Notes: generated from the letters alone by a model not told the origin. A DNA stretch of 25,235 nt from an uncultured Oscillospiraceae bacterium (GCA_934636045.1 CAKTZP010000010.1:1-25235), one strand, 5' to 3'; positions 6,385-16,375 are shown, counted from the first letter of the stretch. A program made the numbers and translations.

Positions 6385-9300
6385 ATGAAGCAAACCACAA
6401 AACGCCTGCTTTCGGTGCTGCTGGTGCTGTGCATGGTGTTGTCTGTGCTTCCGGCCAGCGTCTTCGCCGCGCCGGGACCGACCGTTAACGTTCGATTCAC
6501 TTACGCATTGATAAGTGAGGAGCCCGCAAGCGATGGGAGTAAGATAATCAATGTCATTAATACTGGGAGACCTCCAATAACGAAGTCTGTGACAGTAAGC
6601 GACGACAACTCCTTTAAGATTACATTCTCAAAGGAGGATGAGGTTGAAAACTTTAGTCCTATAGGCAGTTTTAATAGCATGGGAACATTCCTGTACCAGT
6701 TCAAGGATTCCGGAAGACCCGGCGATAAAGCCGACGATCTTGCGGACGTGACCTACGATCGGACGAGCAGGACGGTTACGGTCACCAATTGTGCTGAATT
6801 GGTTCCGAATACGACCTATGCGATTGACATCTTCTATGATGAGCAGGCCTACACCGCCACCTTCCTTGGCGATTCTGATCCGTATCCTGCTACTGTAAAG
6901 ATGCATTGGAACGATAACGATTTCGTCTTTCCCCCTGTGCCAGACTCCAATGACGACAACAAGATAGCGATTGGCTGGGCGTCAAGGGGACAACTGTACC
7001 AACCGATTAACGGAGATTATACGGCTGCAGATATCTTTGACCTGTGGGACGGAATTGTAACCAAGAGAATATTCGAGCCGGCCTATGTTGACAGAAACGG
7101 CAAGCATCTTGTCCTCTGGACAGATAGCCTGACGGGCGAGATTTACAGCTATGAAATAGTGCTCGGTGGCGATACGGCGACCGTTCCCGAGAATCCGACG
7201 AAGAATGGCTATACCTTTGACGGATGGACCGGAACAACGACAGACCCCATCACAGAGGATACCATTTTCAAGGCGCAGTGGAGCGCAAATTACTACGACA
7301 TTGCGACGCAGATCGACCACTGCACGGTAAATCTGATTCGTCCCGAGGGTCACGCGACAACGGGAAGAACCGACGAAACAATTCAGTTTAGCGTTGCGCC
7401 GGATGAGGGCTACGTACTGCAGAGCGTCTACGCAAAAGCGGAGACAGGCGGATATATTCCGGTCACGCGGCTGAACGACGACCTGTACAGCCTTGTCATG
7501 CCGGCGGGCAAGGTCACGATTATGGCCGTGGCAACCGCTGTGCCCAAGCCCACGTATACGCTTTCGTTCTATGCTGACAATGACCTTGCCGAGCAGCTGA
7601 CTGTTGCCGAGGGCGAAGATGTCACCGCGCCGGTGATTCCGGCAAAGGAGGGCTACGAAGCCCTGTACTGGAAAAACGGCAACACCACGGTCAATGCCGG
7701 CGACCCGATTGAGAACGTCACCGCCAGCAGTCGCTGGGATGCGGTCTATGAGGCAAAGGAATATGCGATCAAGTTCTATTCCGACGCGGAAGGCACCGCA
7801 CTGTTTAAGACCGAAAGAGTCAACTACGGCAAGGTCTTTACGCCTCCGGCCTATCCCACGGAGTTGCCCGAGGGCAAGACCTTCATCGGCTGGAAGAGCC
7901 AGCTCGGTCAGCTCTACCTCGCCGGAGCCCCGAGCGTTCTGGACGCGGCGGCTGATTTGGAGTGCGTGCCCGTATTTGCCGACAACACCGAATACTGGCT
8001 TGTGAAGTTCGTCGTGGACGGTGCGGTCTATGACGCAAGGCTCTACGAGCAAAAGGCCGATACGAAGCCCAACCTGCCTGCCGACCCCGAAAAGGAAGGC
8101 TATGAATTCATCGGCTGGCACGCCGAGTCGATCGACCTTCTCTTTGAAGCCGGTACGGAGCTTGACCCGATTACGGGCAGCGAGACCTACACGGCAAGAT
8201 TCGCTGCGAAAACCTACACGATTACGACTGAGTCCTCCGCCAACGTTGCGCTGACCGCGACGTACAATGAAGCGCCGGTAGGCACGCAGGTCGTCGTCAC
8301 CGCCACCGCGCAGTCCGGCTACGAGACCAACTTTGTCTACGCCAAGACGGAAACCGGCAAGCCCGTCGCGCTGAGCTATTTCGGCAAGACGCCGTTTGAC
8401 GAGGCCGGTACGACCCGCTACAGCTTTATCATGCCGGCGGAGAACGTGACCGTCAGCGTCGAGGAGAAGGCGACGCGCAACACCGCGAAGTTCATCGTGG
8501 ACAACGAGCTGTACGCCTTTGAGTACGTTAAGTCCGGCGAGGCGCCCACCGCTCCCGCTGAGCCTGTCAAGGAGGGCTACACCTTCACCGGCTGGACGGC
8601 CTCCAACGGCAAGACCTATGCGCCCGGCGAGGCGTTCGACGCGATCACCGCGGACGAGACCTACACCGCGCAGTTTGAGCAGAACACCTACAAGGTCACG
8701 CTCGTTAACTCCGACCACGTCACGCTGGGCATCCTCCCGGAGAACGGCATTGCCGCGATGGGCGACAAGATCGTCATCGGCGCTTATGCACAGGCCGGCT
8801 ACGAGAGCTTCTTCCTCTATGCGCGGACTGCCACCACCGGCACGCCTATTGCTCTGAGCCAGTTCGGCGGCGAGCCGTATGACGTTCCCGATGCAAACGG
8901 CTACGTCTTCGTGATGCCGGCGGAGGACGTGATCGTCACCGTCGTGGAAAAGGCGAGCCTGAACACGGTGAAGTTCATCGTGGACGGTGCGCTTTACGCG
9001 TTTGAGTACGTCAAGTCCGGTGAAGCGCCTGCCGCACCGGCGGAACCGGTCAAGGAGGGTTACACCTTCATCGGCTGGCGCGCCGCTTCTACCGACAAGC
9101 TCTATGCGCCCGACGAGGCCTTCGACGCGATCACCGCGAACGAGACCTACACCGCAGAGTTTGAGATCAACACCTACGATCTGACCTACTACCGCGGCGC
9201 GGAGGCGGATGCGTCTGAGTATAAGTGCATCCTCGAGCTGCCCGACGGCACGTTTGTGGAATTCTTCAATAACGACACCGCCAATATGCCGACCTACGCC

Positions 9301-12300
9301 GTCAAGGACGTGACCTACGGCGACACCGTCGAGCTCGGCGAGCCGATGTTGCCCGGCTATCTGTTCAAGGGCTGGGTCGACGAGAGCGGCTACATGCATC
9401 CTGCCGGCGCAAAGTTCACCATGCCTGCGGGCGACGTGCTGCTGACCGCCGTCTGGGAGGTCGATCAGGGTCTGAGCTGCCTGGTGCGCTTCGTCAGCGA
9501 GGGCCAGCTGTACTACAGCTTCCTTGCCTATGACGGCCAGAAGGCTTCCATCCCCGCGACTGATCCCACTGCGGACGGAAAGATCTTTAAGGGCTGGCAG
9601 TACGGCGACAATACTTACACTAACGACGGCGTGAAGGAGTTCACCGTCGTTGCAAGCGAAAACCGCGAAATGACCCTTGAGGCCGTTTGGGAGAATAACC
9701 GCTACACCGTCACCTACAACGTCGACGGCGACCTCACCACAGAGGACAATATCGCCTACGGCGAAGTCCGCGTGACCCCCGCCGCGCGCGAAAAGGAAGG
9801 CTACACCTTCGTCGCTTGGGAGGACAAGGAGAACGGCGCATACTACCTTGAAAAGACCGCCTTTACCGTTACCTCCGACCGTACCTTCACCGCTGTCTGG
9901 GCGAAGGACGAGGTCGAGTACGCCGTCAAGTTCTTCGACGAAAAGGGCAATCTTGTCGATGTCTTTGTCGTCGCCGACGGCACGACGCTGACCGCCCCCG
10001 CCTATGAACAGGGCCGCGAGGACGCCGAGTACCTCTGGATCGACGCGGAGAACAACACCTTCCTCGATATGGGCGGCACGCTTACCGTTGACAAGGCCTA
10101 TAACTTCCGAGCGAAGCTGCAAAGCGAGGCTGATTATTCCGTTCAGGTCGTCGTAACGCCTGCGGATGCCCCTGCCAACGTCGCTGCCGCGACCAAGGCT
10201 ACGTACAAGATGGGCGAGATTGCAGAGGTTGCAATCAACGTCCCGGAGGGCTACCTCCTCAAGGCCGTCAGCGCCCTGACGGAGAAGGGACAGCCCGTGA
10301 CCGCGTCGCTTGTGCATACGGCAGACAACGGCTATTCCTACTATATTGAAATGCCCGCCGATCACGTCAACGTCACCGTCGAGCTTTGGAAGATTCCTGC
10401 CGGTAAGACGGCCGTGAAGTTCATGGTCGACGGCGAGCTGTTCGACCTCGTATTCGTTACGAAGGGCGAAAACGGCACTGCCCCCGAGACCGCGCCGACC
10501 AAGGCCGGCAGCATCTTCCGCAATTGGCAGAAGGACACCACCACCGTCTCCGCCGGGCAGCCCTTCGCGGTTGCACCCGATGCCGAGGACGTGATCGAGT
10601 TCCACGCGGTGTTCGATCAGGCTACCTACGTCGTTGATTTCGACTCCGACGGCGGCGTCCCGCAGCCGCCAGCCGTCACGGCGACCTACGGCGAGACCAT
10701 CGAGCTTCCCGCCGCGCCCATGAAGACCGGCAGCAAGTTTGTCGGCTGGCGCGAGGCAAGCACCGGCTTCGTCTACGGCGCGAACGGCGTCTACGTTGTG
10801 ACCGACAATGCGCATTTCACCGCGATCTGGGCGACCGAGCAGTACATCGTCCGCTTCATCGACAGCCAGACCAATCAGGTCTACGGCTATGAGCTGGTCG
10901 AGGCCGGCGCAGCCGTAATCGCTCCCGCAGGCCCCGTCGTCACCGGCAGGACCTTTGTCAAGTGGGAAAATGCGGACGGCTCCCAGACCCTTGAGGCCGG
11001 GAAGATGACCGCACCCATCTTCAGCGACACCACCTTCTTTGCGGTCTTTGAGAACAATCAGCACAGCATCACCGTCGTGACCGACAACTGCTCTGTCAGC
11101 GGTATTCCCACCGGCATGGTCGAGGTCGGAACCGAGGTCACCTTCACCGCGATGGCAAACTCCCGCTACGCGATGGAATCCGTCGTCCTGTCCTACAGCG
11201 ACGGCCTCAGCCCTGTCCTCCGGGAGCTGCATCCGGATGCAAACGGCAAGTACGCCTTCGTCATGCCCGATGCGGACGTGACCATCACCGCCACCGCTGT
11301 ACAGAATGTGTTCTCCATCTTCACCCAGACGGATTCGCATTGCGACATCGAGCTTGACCTGAACTACGCCGCCGCCGGCGAGAGCGTTCTCGTGACGCTG
11401 AACGTCGATGAGGGCTACGTTCTCAACCGCCTCATCGCCTACACTGCCGAGACGAACACCATCATCCCGATGTCCCTGATCGTCAACGAGGACGGCACGA
11501 GCTACTACGCGCTGACCATGCCCGCCGAGGACATCATCATCAGCGCCACGACGAAGAAGGCCGACTACACTGTTACCTTCCTCGATGCGGACAACACCCT
11601 GCTCGGCATCGTTTCCGTCGCCTATAACGAGCTGGTGAACGCGCCCGTCGCCGAGAAGACCGGCTATAAGTTCGTCGGCTGGGAGAAGCTCCCGCAGGAC
11701 GGCACGATGTTCGATCCCGCGACCGACAAGGTCACCGAAAACCTCATTGTCCGCGCGGTCTATGAGGGCCTGCCCTTCACCGTGGAGGCCGGTCTGGTTG
11801 ACCATGTGCATACGCTGAACGCCGAGTGCACCATCAGCAGCGGCAACCTCAACTCCAGCAACCTCCTGCTGAATCCTCTGACCGCCGAGGCGGGCAAGGA
11901 CGTCTACTTCACCGTCGCTGCCAGCTACGACTACGTTATCACCGGCGTTGCCATTGTCGGCGTGGACGGCAGCAAGACCATCATTGAGCCGACCCTCCGC
12001 CTGAAGGAAACCAAGGACGGCATCAACTACTACACCGTCACCTTCACGATGCCCGCGGAGAACGTCAAGATCGACGTCTACACCGCAGCAAAGCTGTTCC
12101 GCGTGGACGTTGAGGAAAACAACCCCGCAGCCGGCGACTATACCATCAACGGCTTCCACTCCAGTAATCTGCTGGTTCCGCAGGGCGAGCAGGTGACCAT
12201 CGACATTCAGCCGATTCCCGGCTACGAGGTCGTGGATGTGACCGGCACCTTCTTCGACGGCAACAGCCGCGTCTCCCTTGTCGATTTCACCCTCAGCGCG

Positions 12301-15300
12301 GATAAGAATCAGTTCACCTTCCCGATGGTTGCAAGAGACGTTCTCGTTGAGATCACCTACGCGCCCATCGAGTACAGCGTTGATGTTCAGACCAGCAACT
12401 TCGAAAGCTACAAGCCCGACGCCTCTGTCAACCCCGCGAAGGTCGTCGAGAGTCTCGATCCCGAGCTGACCAGCAAGGGCCGCATTGAGCTGCTCCCGCT
12501 GGTGCTGGAGGACTACACCAACGCCGACGAGCAGGTCTACAAGATTCCTGCTAACGGCACCGCGATCGTTGCGCAGCGCGTCTGCTTCCAGGTCGTTGAG
12601 TACACCGGCTATCAGCTGGCCTCCGTGACCGTGACCTATGACAACGGCGAGCGCACCTGCCCGCTGACGCTCAAGGACGGCAAGTACTACTTCGATATGC
12701 CGGCGGACGACGTCGTTATCACCGCCGTCTTTGTCGAGAAGACCTATCAGGTCAAGAAGGATGCCGCCTCCGAGCTGCACGGCACGGTTGAAATGAACGG
12801 CCTGCGCGAGAACATCATCTCCGTCGATTACAAGAACGAGGTCAATGTGACCGTCACGCCGGATGCCGGCTATCAGGTCAGCAAGATCTACTACGTCCTT
12901 GCCGACGACACTGTGATGGACTTCGACATGGCAAGCTATGCCAATACCGCGACCATGTCCGACGTGCTGGATACCGACCACTCCATTACCTTCCATATGC
13001 CGGCGACTACCGTCACCGTCTATGTGGAGTATACGGCGATCGAGTATTCCATCGATGATGTCTGCGCCGAGGCGACCGCGACCTACACCACGCCGCATAC
13101 CGTCGGCGAGCAGGTCGTCTTTACCACGAAGGCCAACGCGGGCTACATCATCACCAAGGTCTATGTGGTCAACAAGTTCACCGGCGAGCGTGTGGAGATT
13201 CACACCGCCTCCACCAACGCGGTCTACGGCGCGACCTACACCTTCACGATGCCCGCCGCGCCTGTGACCATCCATGTCAACACGGTCGAGGACGAATACA
13301 ATGTCGTCTACCTCGCCAACGGCTCCGTCGTTGACTACGAGGATGTCCCGTATCTGCACACCGCAGACGTCGCCTCCCGTGTGGCGATGGTCGAAAACGC
13401 GCCTGCCGGCTACCACTTCGTCGGCTGGACCTCCAAGGAGGTTCAGACCCCGGTCACCGTGCCGAGCGTGAACAATGCAGACTTCGTCGTGATCGGAAAG
13501 ACCTACATCGTCGCGGCCTATGAAAAGGATGCGATCGACGTGCACTTCCTCGCAACCGAGAACGGCACCGTCACCGAGCTTTCCACGGGCAACACCGCGG
13601 AATATGTCCTGACCGGCACCGTCTTCGGCGATACCGTGAAGTTCACCGCCGTCCCGGCCGAGGGCTATGTCATCGACGAGGTCAAGGTCACCACGACCAA
13701 CACCGACGGCTATAACCTCGATGTCCGCTACACCCTCGCAAACGGTGAATACAGCTTCGTTATCCCCGCGACCTATAAGGCCAGCGCCCGCGACGCCAAG
13801 GCGGAGGATGTTGTGGTTGCCGTTACCTTCAAGAAGGGCACCTACACCCTGACCAAGGCGGCCGACTGCGGCACCGACGGCGTCATCGCCGTCAACGGCA
13901 AGGTCACTACCCAGACCTCCTTCCGCTATGACTTCATGGACGAGGTCAACATCACCGCAACGCCGAACGCCGGTTACTATGTCGCTTCCATCACCGCGGT
14001 CTGCGCGGACGGCAGCCACAAGTTCGAGGCCACCGGCACGAAGCCCGCAACGGACGGCACCGCGTCTCCGCTGACCCTGAGCTTTGCAATGCCCGCTTGC
14101 GACCTGACCTTTACGGTGGTCTACGCAAAGATCGACTACTCCATCACCTGCGTCTATGACGCCAAGCAGGGCAAGATTGAGACTGCGCCCGCGGCCAAGG
14201 CACAGCTGGGCGATGTCGTTACCGTCACCGTCACGCCGGAAGACGGCTACGAGCTGCTCGACCTGACCGTCACCTACGCGAACGGTGAAAAGTCCTGCGC
14301 GCTGACGCAGACCGGTGAAAACACCTACACCTTCACCATGCCGGCTGATGCAGTTGTGGTCACGGCGACCTTCACTGAGATCACCTACACCGCAAACCTC
14401 ACCGTCGTCGGCGAGGCGAACGTCACCCTCAATGGCTTCGACACTGACAACATCGGTGCAAACTATCTGGACACCGTGACCGTCAACGTCATGCCCGCGG
14501 CGGGCTGGGAGCTGGTCTCCATCACCGTCGATGGCGGCGCTGTGAAGGTCAAGGAGACCGTCAAGGCCGCCGGCGGCAAGTACACCTTCACCATGCCCGA
14601 GCGTGATGTCGAGATCGTCGTCACCCTCCAGAAGACCGGCTTTGCGCTGGACGCGCATGCGCTGAACTTCTTCGAGGTTGGCCATGGTAAGGTTACCCTC
14701 ACCCCGGAAAAGACGGCCTACGTCGGCGACCGCGTGGTCATTACTGCCGATCCCGATGACGGCTACCGCGTCAAGGAAGTTGTGGTGCAGGACGAAAAGG
14801 GCTTTGCAGTGCCCGTCTCCTTCCTCAGCGGCACACCCGGCTATGTCGAAACCTGGAGCTTCACCATGCCTGCCGAGGCCGTCACCGTGACTGTCTACTT
14901 TGAGGTACAGGGCGCTTCGTACTTCACCGATGTCCGCACCGACCACTGGTTCTACGATGCCGTGACCTTCGTCACCGACCGCGGCTACTTCCGTGGCATC
15001 GAGGAAACCCTCTTTGCCCCGAACATGAACATGGACCGTGCGATGTTTGTCACCGTCATCGGCCGCATCTACGGCGTTGACGTCAGCAAGTACACCACCA
15101 CGAGCTTCAAGGACGTCGAGGCCAATGCATGGTACACGCCGTACGTTGCATGGGCAGCTGAAAACGGCATCGTTCTCGGCAGAGACGAGACCACCTTCGA
15201 CCCGTATGCCAACATCAGCCGCGAGGAAATGGCGGCGATCATGTACCGCTTCTGCAAGTTCCTTGGCTGCGACATGACCCTCAAGAACGAGGTCTTCATG

Positions 15301-15480
15301 GATCGCTACGAGGATGCCAAGCTGATCAGCCCGTGGGCAGAGCAGTATGTGCAGTGGGCAGTCGGCATCGGTCTGATGCGCGGCAGAACCCACACCACCA
15401 TTGACCCGCTCGATCTTGCCACCAGAGCCGAAGTTGCGCAGGTCATCAAGAACCTCTGCGACAAGGTGCTCTACCAATAA
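6385..15480 (+). CDS. Giant secreted InlB-repeat protein with three SLH domains
   Basis: 3031 residues. The signal peptide is residues 1-28 (basic MKQTTKRLL, hydrophobic core, cleavage likely after VFA). Residues ~30-390 form an N-terminal part with AT-richer codons. From ~250 to ~2845 runs a long array of two alternating modules. One is the Listeria-Bacteroides/InlB B repeat, recognised by KEGYTFxGW followed by YTAxFE. The other is the 'divergent InlB' module, recognised by GYxxxxVxxxY and ending F(V/T)MPAxxVTVT. From Y2846 to the end lie three SLH domains (about 2847-2900, 2906-2965 and 2973-3031), with ANAWYTPYVAWAAENGIV in the second. SLH domains hold proteins to pyruvylated secondary wall polymer, so this is probably a surface stalk or adhesin. 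No sortase motif and no catalytic domain were seen. GGAGG lies 7 nt before the ATG. It is monocistronic, with its own promoter and terminator. Confidence 0.93.
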   Translation: MKQTTKRLLSVLLVLCMVLSVLPASVFAAPGPTVNVRFTYALISEEPASDGSKIINVINTGRPPITKSVTVSDDNSFKITFSKEDEVENFSPIGSFNSMGTFLYQFKDSGRPGDKADDLADVTYDRTSRTVTVTNCAELVPNTTYAIDIFYDEQAYTATFLGDSDPYPATVKMHWNDNDFVFPPVPDSNDDNKIAIGWASRGQLYQPINGDYTAADIFDLWDGIVTKRIFEPAYVDRNGKHLVLWTDSLTGEIYSYEIVLGGDTATVPENPTKNGYTFDGWTGTTTDPITEDTIFKAQWSANYYDIATQIDHCTVNLIRPEGHATTGRTDETIQFSVAPDEGYVLQSVYAKAETGGYIPVTRLNDDLYSLVMPAGKVTIMAVATAVPKPTYTLSFYADNDLAEQLTVAEGEDVTAPVIPAKEGYEALYWKNGNTTVNAGDPIENVTASSRWDAVYEAKEYAIKFYSDAEGTALFKTERVNYGKVFTPPAYPTELPEGKTFIGWKSQLGQLYLAGAPSVLDAAADLECVPVFADNTEYWLVKFVVDGAVYDARLYEQKADTKPNLPADPEKEGYEFIGWHAESIDLLFEAGTELDPITGSETYTARFAAKTYTITTESSANVALTATYNEAPVGTQVVVTATAQSGYETNFVYAKTETGKPVALSYFGKTPFDEAGTTRYSFIMPAENVTVSVEEKATRNTAKFIVDNELYAFEYVKSGEAPTAPAEPVKEGYTFTGWTASNGKTYAPGEAFDAITADETYTAQFEQNTYKVTLVNSDHVTLGILPENGIAAMGDKIVIGAYAQAGYESFFLYARTATTGTPIALSQFGGEPYDVPDANGYVFVMPAEDVIVTVVEKASLNTVKFIVDGALYAFEYVKSGEAPAAPAEPVKEGYTFIGWRAASTDKLYAPDEAFDAITANETYTAEFEINTYDLTYYRGAEADASEYKCILELPDGTFVEFFNNDTANMPTYAVKDVTYGDTVELGEPMLPGYLFKGWVDESGYMHPAGAKFTMPAGDVLLTAVWEVDQGLSCLVRFVSEGQLYYSFLAYDGQKASIPATDPTADGKIFKGWQYGDNTYTNDGVKEFTVVASENREMTLEAVWENNRYTVTYNVDGDLTTEDNIAYGEVRVTPAAREKEGYTFVAWEDKENGAYYLEKTAFTVTSDRTFTAVWAKDEVEYAVKFFDEKGNLVDVFVVADGTTLTAPAYEQGREDAEYLWIDAENNTFLDMGGTLTVDKAYNFRAKLQSEADYSVQVVVTPADAPANVAAATKATYKMGEIAEVAINVPEGYLLKAVSALTEKGQPVTASLVHTADNGYSYYIEMPADHVNVTVELWKIPAGKTAVKFMVDGELFDLVFVTKGENGTAPETAPTKAGSIFRNWQKDTTTVSAGQPFAVAPDAEDVIEFHAVFDQATYVVDFDSDGGVPQPPAVTATYGETIELPAAPMKTGSKFVGWREASTGFVYGANGVYVVTDNAHFTAIWATEQYIVRFIDSQTNQVYGYELVEAGAAVIAPAGPVVTGRTFVKWENADGSQTLEAGKMTAPIFSDTTFFAVFENNQHSITVVTDNCSVSGIPTGMVEVGTEVTFTAMANSRYAMESVVLSYSDGLSPVLRELHPDANGKYAFVMPDADVTITATAVQNVFSIFTQTDSHCDIELDLNYAAAGESVLVTLNVDEGYVLNRLIAYTAETNTIIPMSLIVNEDGTSYYALTMPAEDIIISATTKKADYTVTFLDADNTLLGIVSVAYNELVNAPVAEKTGYKFVGWEKLPQDGTMFDPATDKVTENLIVRAVYEGLPFTVEAGLVDHVHTLNAECTISSGNLNSSNLLLNPLTAEAGKDVYFTVAASYDYVITGVAIVGVDGSKTIIEPTLRLKETKDGINYYTVTFTMPAENVKIDVYTAAKLFRVDVEENNPAAGDYTINGFHSSNLLVPQGEQVTIDIQPIPGYEVVDVTGTFFDGNSRVSLVDFTLSADKNQFTFPMVARDVLVEITYAPIEYSVDVQTSNFESYKPDASVNPAKVVESLDPELTSKGRIELLPLVLEDYTNADEQVYKIPANGTAIVAQRVCFQVVEYTGYQLASVTVTYDNGERTCPLTLKDGKYYFDMPADDVVITAVFVEKTYQVKKDAASELHGTVEMNGLRENIISVDYKNEVNVTVTPDAGYQVSKIYYVLADDTVMDFDMASYANTATMSDVLDTDHSITFHMPATTVTVYVEYTAIEYSIDDVCAEATATYTTPHTVGEQVVFTTKANAGYIITKVYVVNKFTGERVEIHTASTNAVYGATYTFTMPAAPVTIHVNTVEDEYNVVYLANGSVVDYEDVPYLHTADVASRVAMVENAPAGYHFVGWTSKEVQTPVTVPSVNNADFVVIGKTYIVAAYEKDAIDVHFLATENGTVTELSTGNTAEYVLTGTVFGDTVKFTAVPAEGYVIDEVKVTTTNTDGYNLDVRYTLANGEYSFVIPATYKASARDAKAEDVVVAVTFKKGTYTLTKAADCGTDGVIAVNGKVTTQTSFRYDFMDEVNITATPNAGYYVASITAVCADGSHKFEATGTKPATDGTASPLTLSFAMPACDLTFTVVYAKIDYSITCVYDAKQGKIETAPAAKAQLGDVVTVTVTPEDGYELLDLTVTYANGEKSCALTQTGENTYTFTMPADAVVVTATFTEITYTANLTVVGEANVTLNGFDTDNIGANYLDTVTVNVMPAAGWELVSITVDGGAVKVKETVKAAGGKYTFTMPERDVEIVVTLQKTGFALDAHALNFFEVGHGKVTLTPEKTAYVGDRVVITADPDDGYRVKEVVVQDEKGFAVPVSFLSGTPGYVETWSFTMPAEAVTVTVYFEVQGASYFTDVRTDHWFYDAVTFVTDRGYFRGIEETLFAPNMNMDRAMFVTVIGRIYGVDVSKYTTTSFKDVEANAWYTPYVAWAAENGIVLGRDETTFDPYANISREEMAAIMYRFCKFLGCDMTLKNEVFMDRYEDAKLISPWAEQYVQWAVGIGLMRGRTHTTIDPLDLATRAEVAQVIKNLCDKVLYQ
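8005..9453 (+). repeat. Three in-phase 483-bp units inside the giant gene
   Basis: The codons encoding VKF(V/I)VD recur at 8005, 8488 and 8971, exactly 483 bp (161 codons) apart. The unit holds one InlB-type module plus one divergent module. Units 2 and 3 share FEYVKSGEAP and PAEPVKEGYTF; unit 1 is more diverged. The second half of the third unit differs (EYKCILELPDG), so the period breaks there. Confidence 0.7.
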
Positions 15481-15489
15481 TCCAAGCGC

Positions 15490-15526
15490 AATCCCCCCTG
15501 ATGCAGCCGCATCAGGGGGGATTTTT
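15490..15526 (+). terminator. Strong terminator after the giant SLH gene
   Basis: A 15-bp perfect stem (15490-15504 with 15509-15523) with AGCC loop, running into TTTTT. It begins 9 nt after the stop codon. Confidence 0.93.
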
Positions 15527-15802
15527 GCTGTATTGACTGGCAGGACAGAAGCAGTGTGCGGCAACGGTGCGCGCTTCACCGGCGAGAAGGAAAACGGTGA
15601 AGCGGCTTTCATCCCGCGAGGCATGGCGATGGAGCGAAATTGGCGGCGATGCTGACGCGTTTTTTCCGGACGACGGAATAAAAAGACAGGACGTTTGCAG
15701 GCAAAGCGTGCGGTAGGGGAAAATGATTGACACGTTAAAAGTGCGAATACATACGGCTAAAACAAAGTGCACGAAAAAGCATGGGATTTTACTGAAAAAG
15801 AC
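15527..15802. other. Gene-free spacer
   Basis: About 275 bp in which I see no supported gene. It holds a TTGACA at 15727-15732 without a good -10 box, and short hairpins. Apparent ORFs have no ribosome sites. Confidence 0.5.
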
Positions 15803-15831
15803 TTGACAAATCATACAAAATGCTGTATTCT
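15803..15831 (+). promoter_or_regulatory. Sigma-A promoter of a candidate non-coding RNA
   Basis: TTGACA (15803-15808), a 17-bp spacer and TATTCT (15826-15831). The expected start is near 15838. No credible protein start with a ribosome site follows. Confidence 0.8.
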
Positions 15832-15837
15832 ATTCTC

Positions 15838-16044
15838 GTAGTTGATGCGGCCTTAAGGGGAGGCCGGGTCTTACATAGAGAGGGCAGACGAGCCATGCGG
15901 ATCTCAAGATGGCTTCGTTTGGTGGACGTGGCTCTCTTTGTTCTGTCTGTAGCGGTGTTCGGCGTACAACACGGCAAACTTGCGTCGAAAGGTTCTCCAA
16001 TTTGCCAAAGAAGACGAGTCCCGGGGCTGGGACTCGTCTTTCGT
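15838..16044 (+). ncRNA. Candidate autonomous structured RNA, ~205 nt
   Basis: Begins just after a near-consensus promoter and ends at a 12-bp hairpin. Local stems seen: CGGCCT/AGGCCG (15848-15866), AGCCAT/ATGGCT (15891-15914), GTGTT/AACAC (15955-15972), GGCAAA/TTTGCC (15973-16006) and the terminal AAGACGAGTCCC stem (16011-16040). Two further long-range pairings, AGAGAG/CTCTCT (about 15877-15938) and CAGAC/GTCTG (15885-15949), cross one another and would make a pseudoknot. The only plus ORF (ATG 15895) has a weak ribosome site and runs through the terminal hairpin. Size and autonomy fit families such as raiA RNA or 6S RNA. 6S is less likely because the two ends do not form the long closing stem. 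The family is not identified. Confidence 0.55.
16011..16040. terminator. Shared hairpin between the RNA and the DUF1653 gene
   Basis: A 12-bp perfect stem (16011-16022 with 16029-16040), loop GGGGCT. The downstream T-tracts are modest on both sides (TTTCGTC on plus, CTTCTTT on minus). It sits 4 nt beyond the DUF1653 stop and at the end of the candidate RNA, so it may serve both. Confidence 0.65.
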
Positions 16045-16296
16045 CTATGTCCGTTTTGCCACGCTGTCGATCTCTTGGAGCTCGAAGCGATAGCGCTGCG
16101 GGCAATCGGGGTATTTTTCGTGGTCGACCTCACTTAAAAACATGGCCAGCGGCCGGATCCACAGCGAGCCGTCGCCGTAGAGCTTGCGGTAGACTACATA
16201 TTCCTCGCCCGTTTCCGAGTGCCGGGCGACGTCCTCGACGAGATAGTAGTCCCCCTTAAAATGCCGATAGACCCGCTTGAGCTTCAATTCCTGCAT
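16045..16296 (-). CDS. DUF1653 domain protein
   Basis: 83 residues, about the size of a single DUF1653 domain. Recognisable pattern: [49 protein letters not shown] (in part), then an acidic [11 protein letters not shown]. Members are small, probably cytosolic proteins of unknown function. AGGAGG lies 5 nt before the ATG. It is transcribed alone leftward, from a promoter near 16368-16396, toward the shared hairpin. Confidence 0.88.
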   Translation of the reverse strand: MQELKLKRVYRHFKGDYYLVEDVARHSETGEEYVVYRKLYGDGSLWIRPLAMFLSEVDHEKYPDCPQRYRFELQEIDSVAKRT

Positions 16297-16345
16297 GGTT
16301 GCCTCCTGAATGTCCTCCGCTGTGCATAGGGTGCGGCGGGATAAA

Positions 16346-16375
16346 TTACGATAAACCGAACGAGATCAATATAAC
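16346..16375 (+). promoter_or_regulatory. Weak promoter candidate for the hydrolase gene
   Basis: TTACGA (16346-16351), an 18-bp spacer and TATAAC (16370-16375). Poor -35 but good -10. It overlaps the divergent promoter of the DUF1653 gene, so the two may exclude each other. Confidence 0.3.

Noticed and set aside
6982..15624. Uninterrupted 2880-codon antisense reading frame opposite the giant gene
   Set aside because: It is codon-in-register with the sense gene, so it is broken only by sense TTA, CTA or TCA codons, which are rare in this GC-rich region. The protein has no recognisable domain and no ribosome site. It is a shadow, although its end at 6982 helps mark the codon-usage change in the N-terminal part.
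15838..16044. 6S RNA
   Set aside because: Size is right, but the 5' and 3' ends do not form the expected long closing helix around a central bubble. Kept only as a candidate RNA of unknown family.
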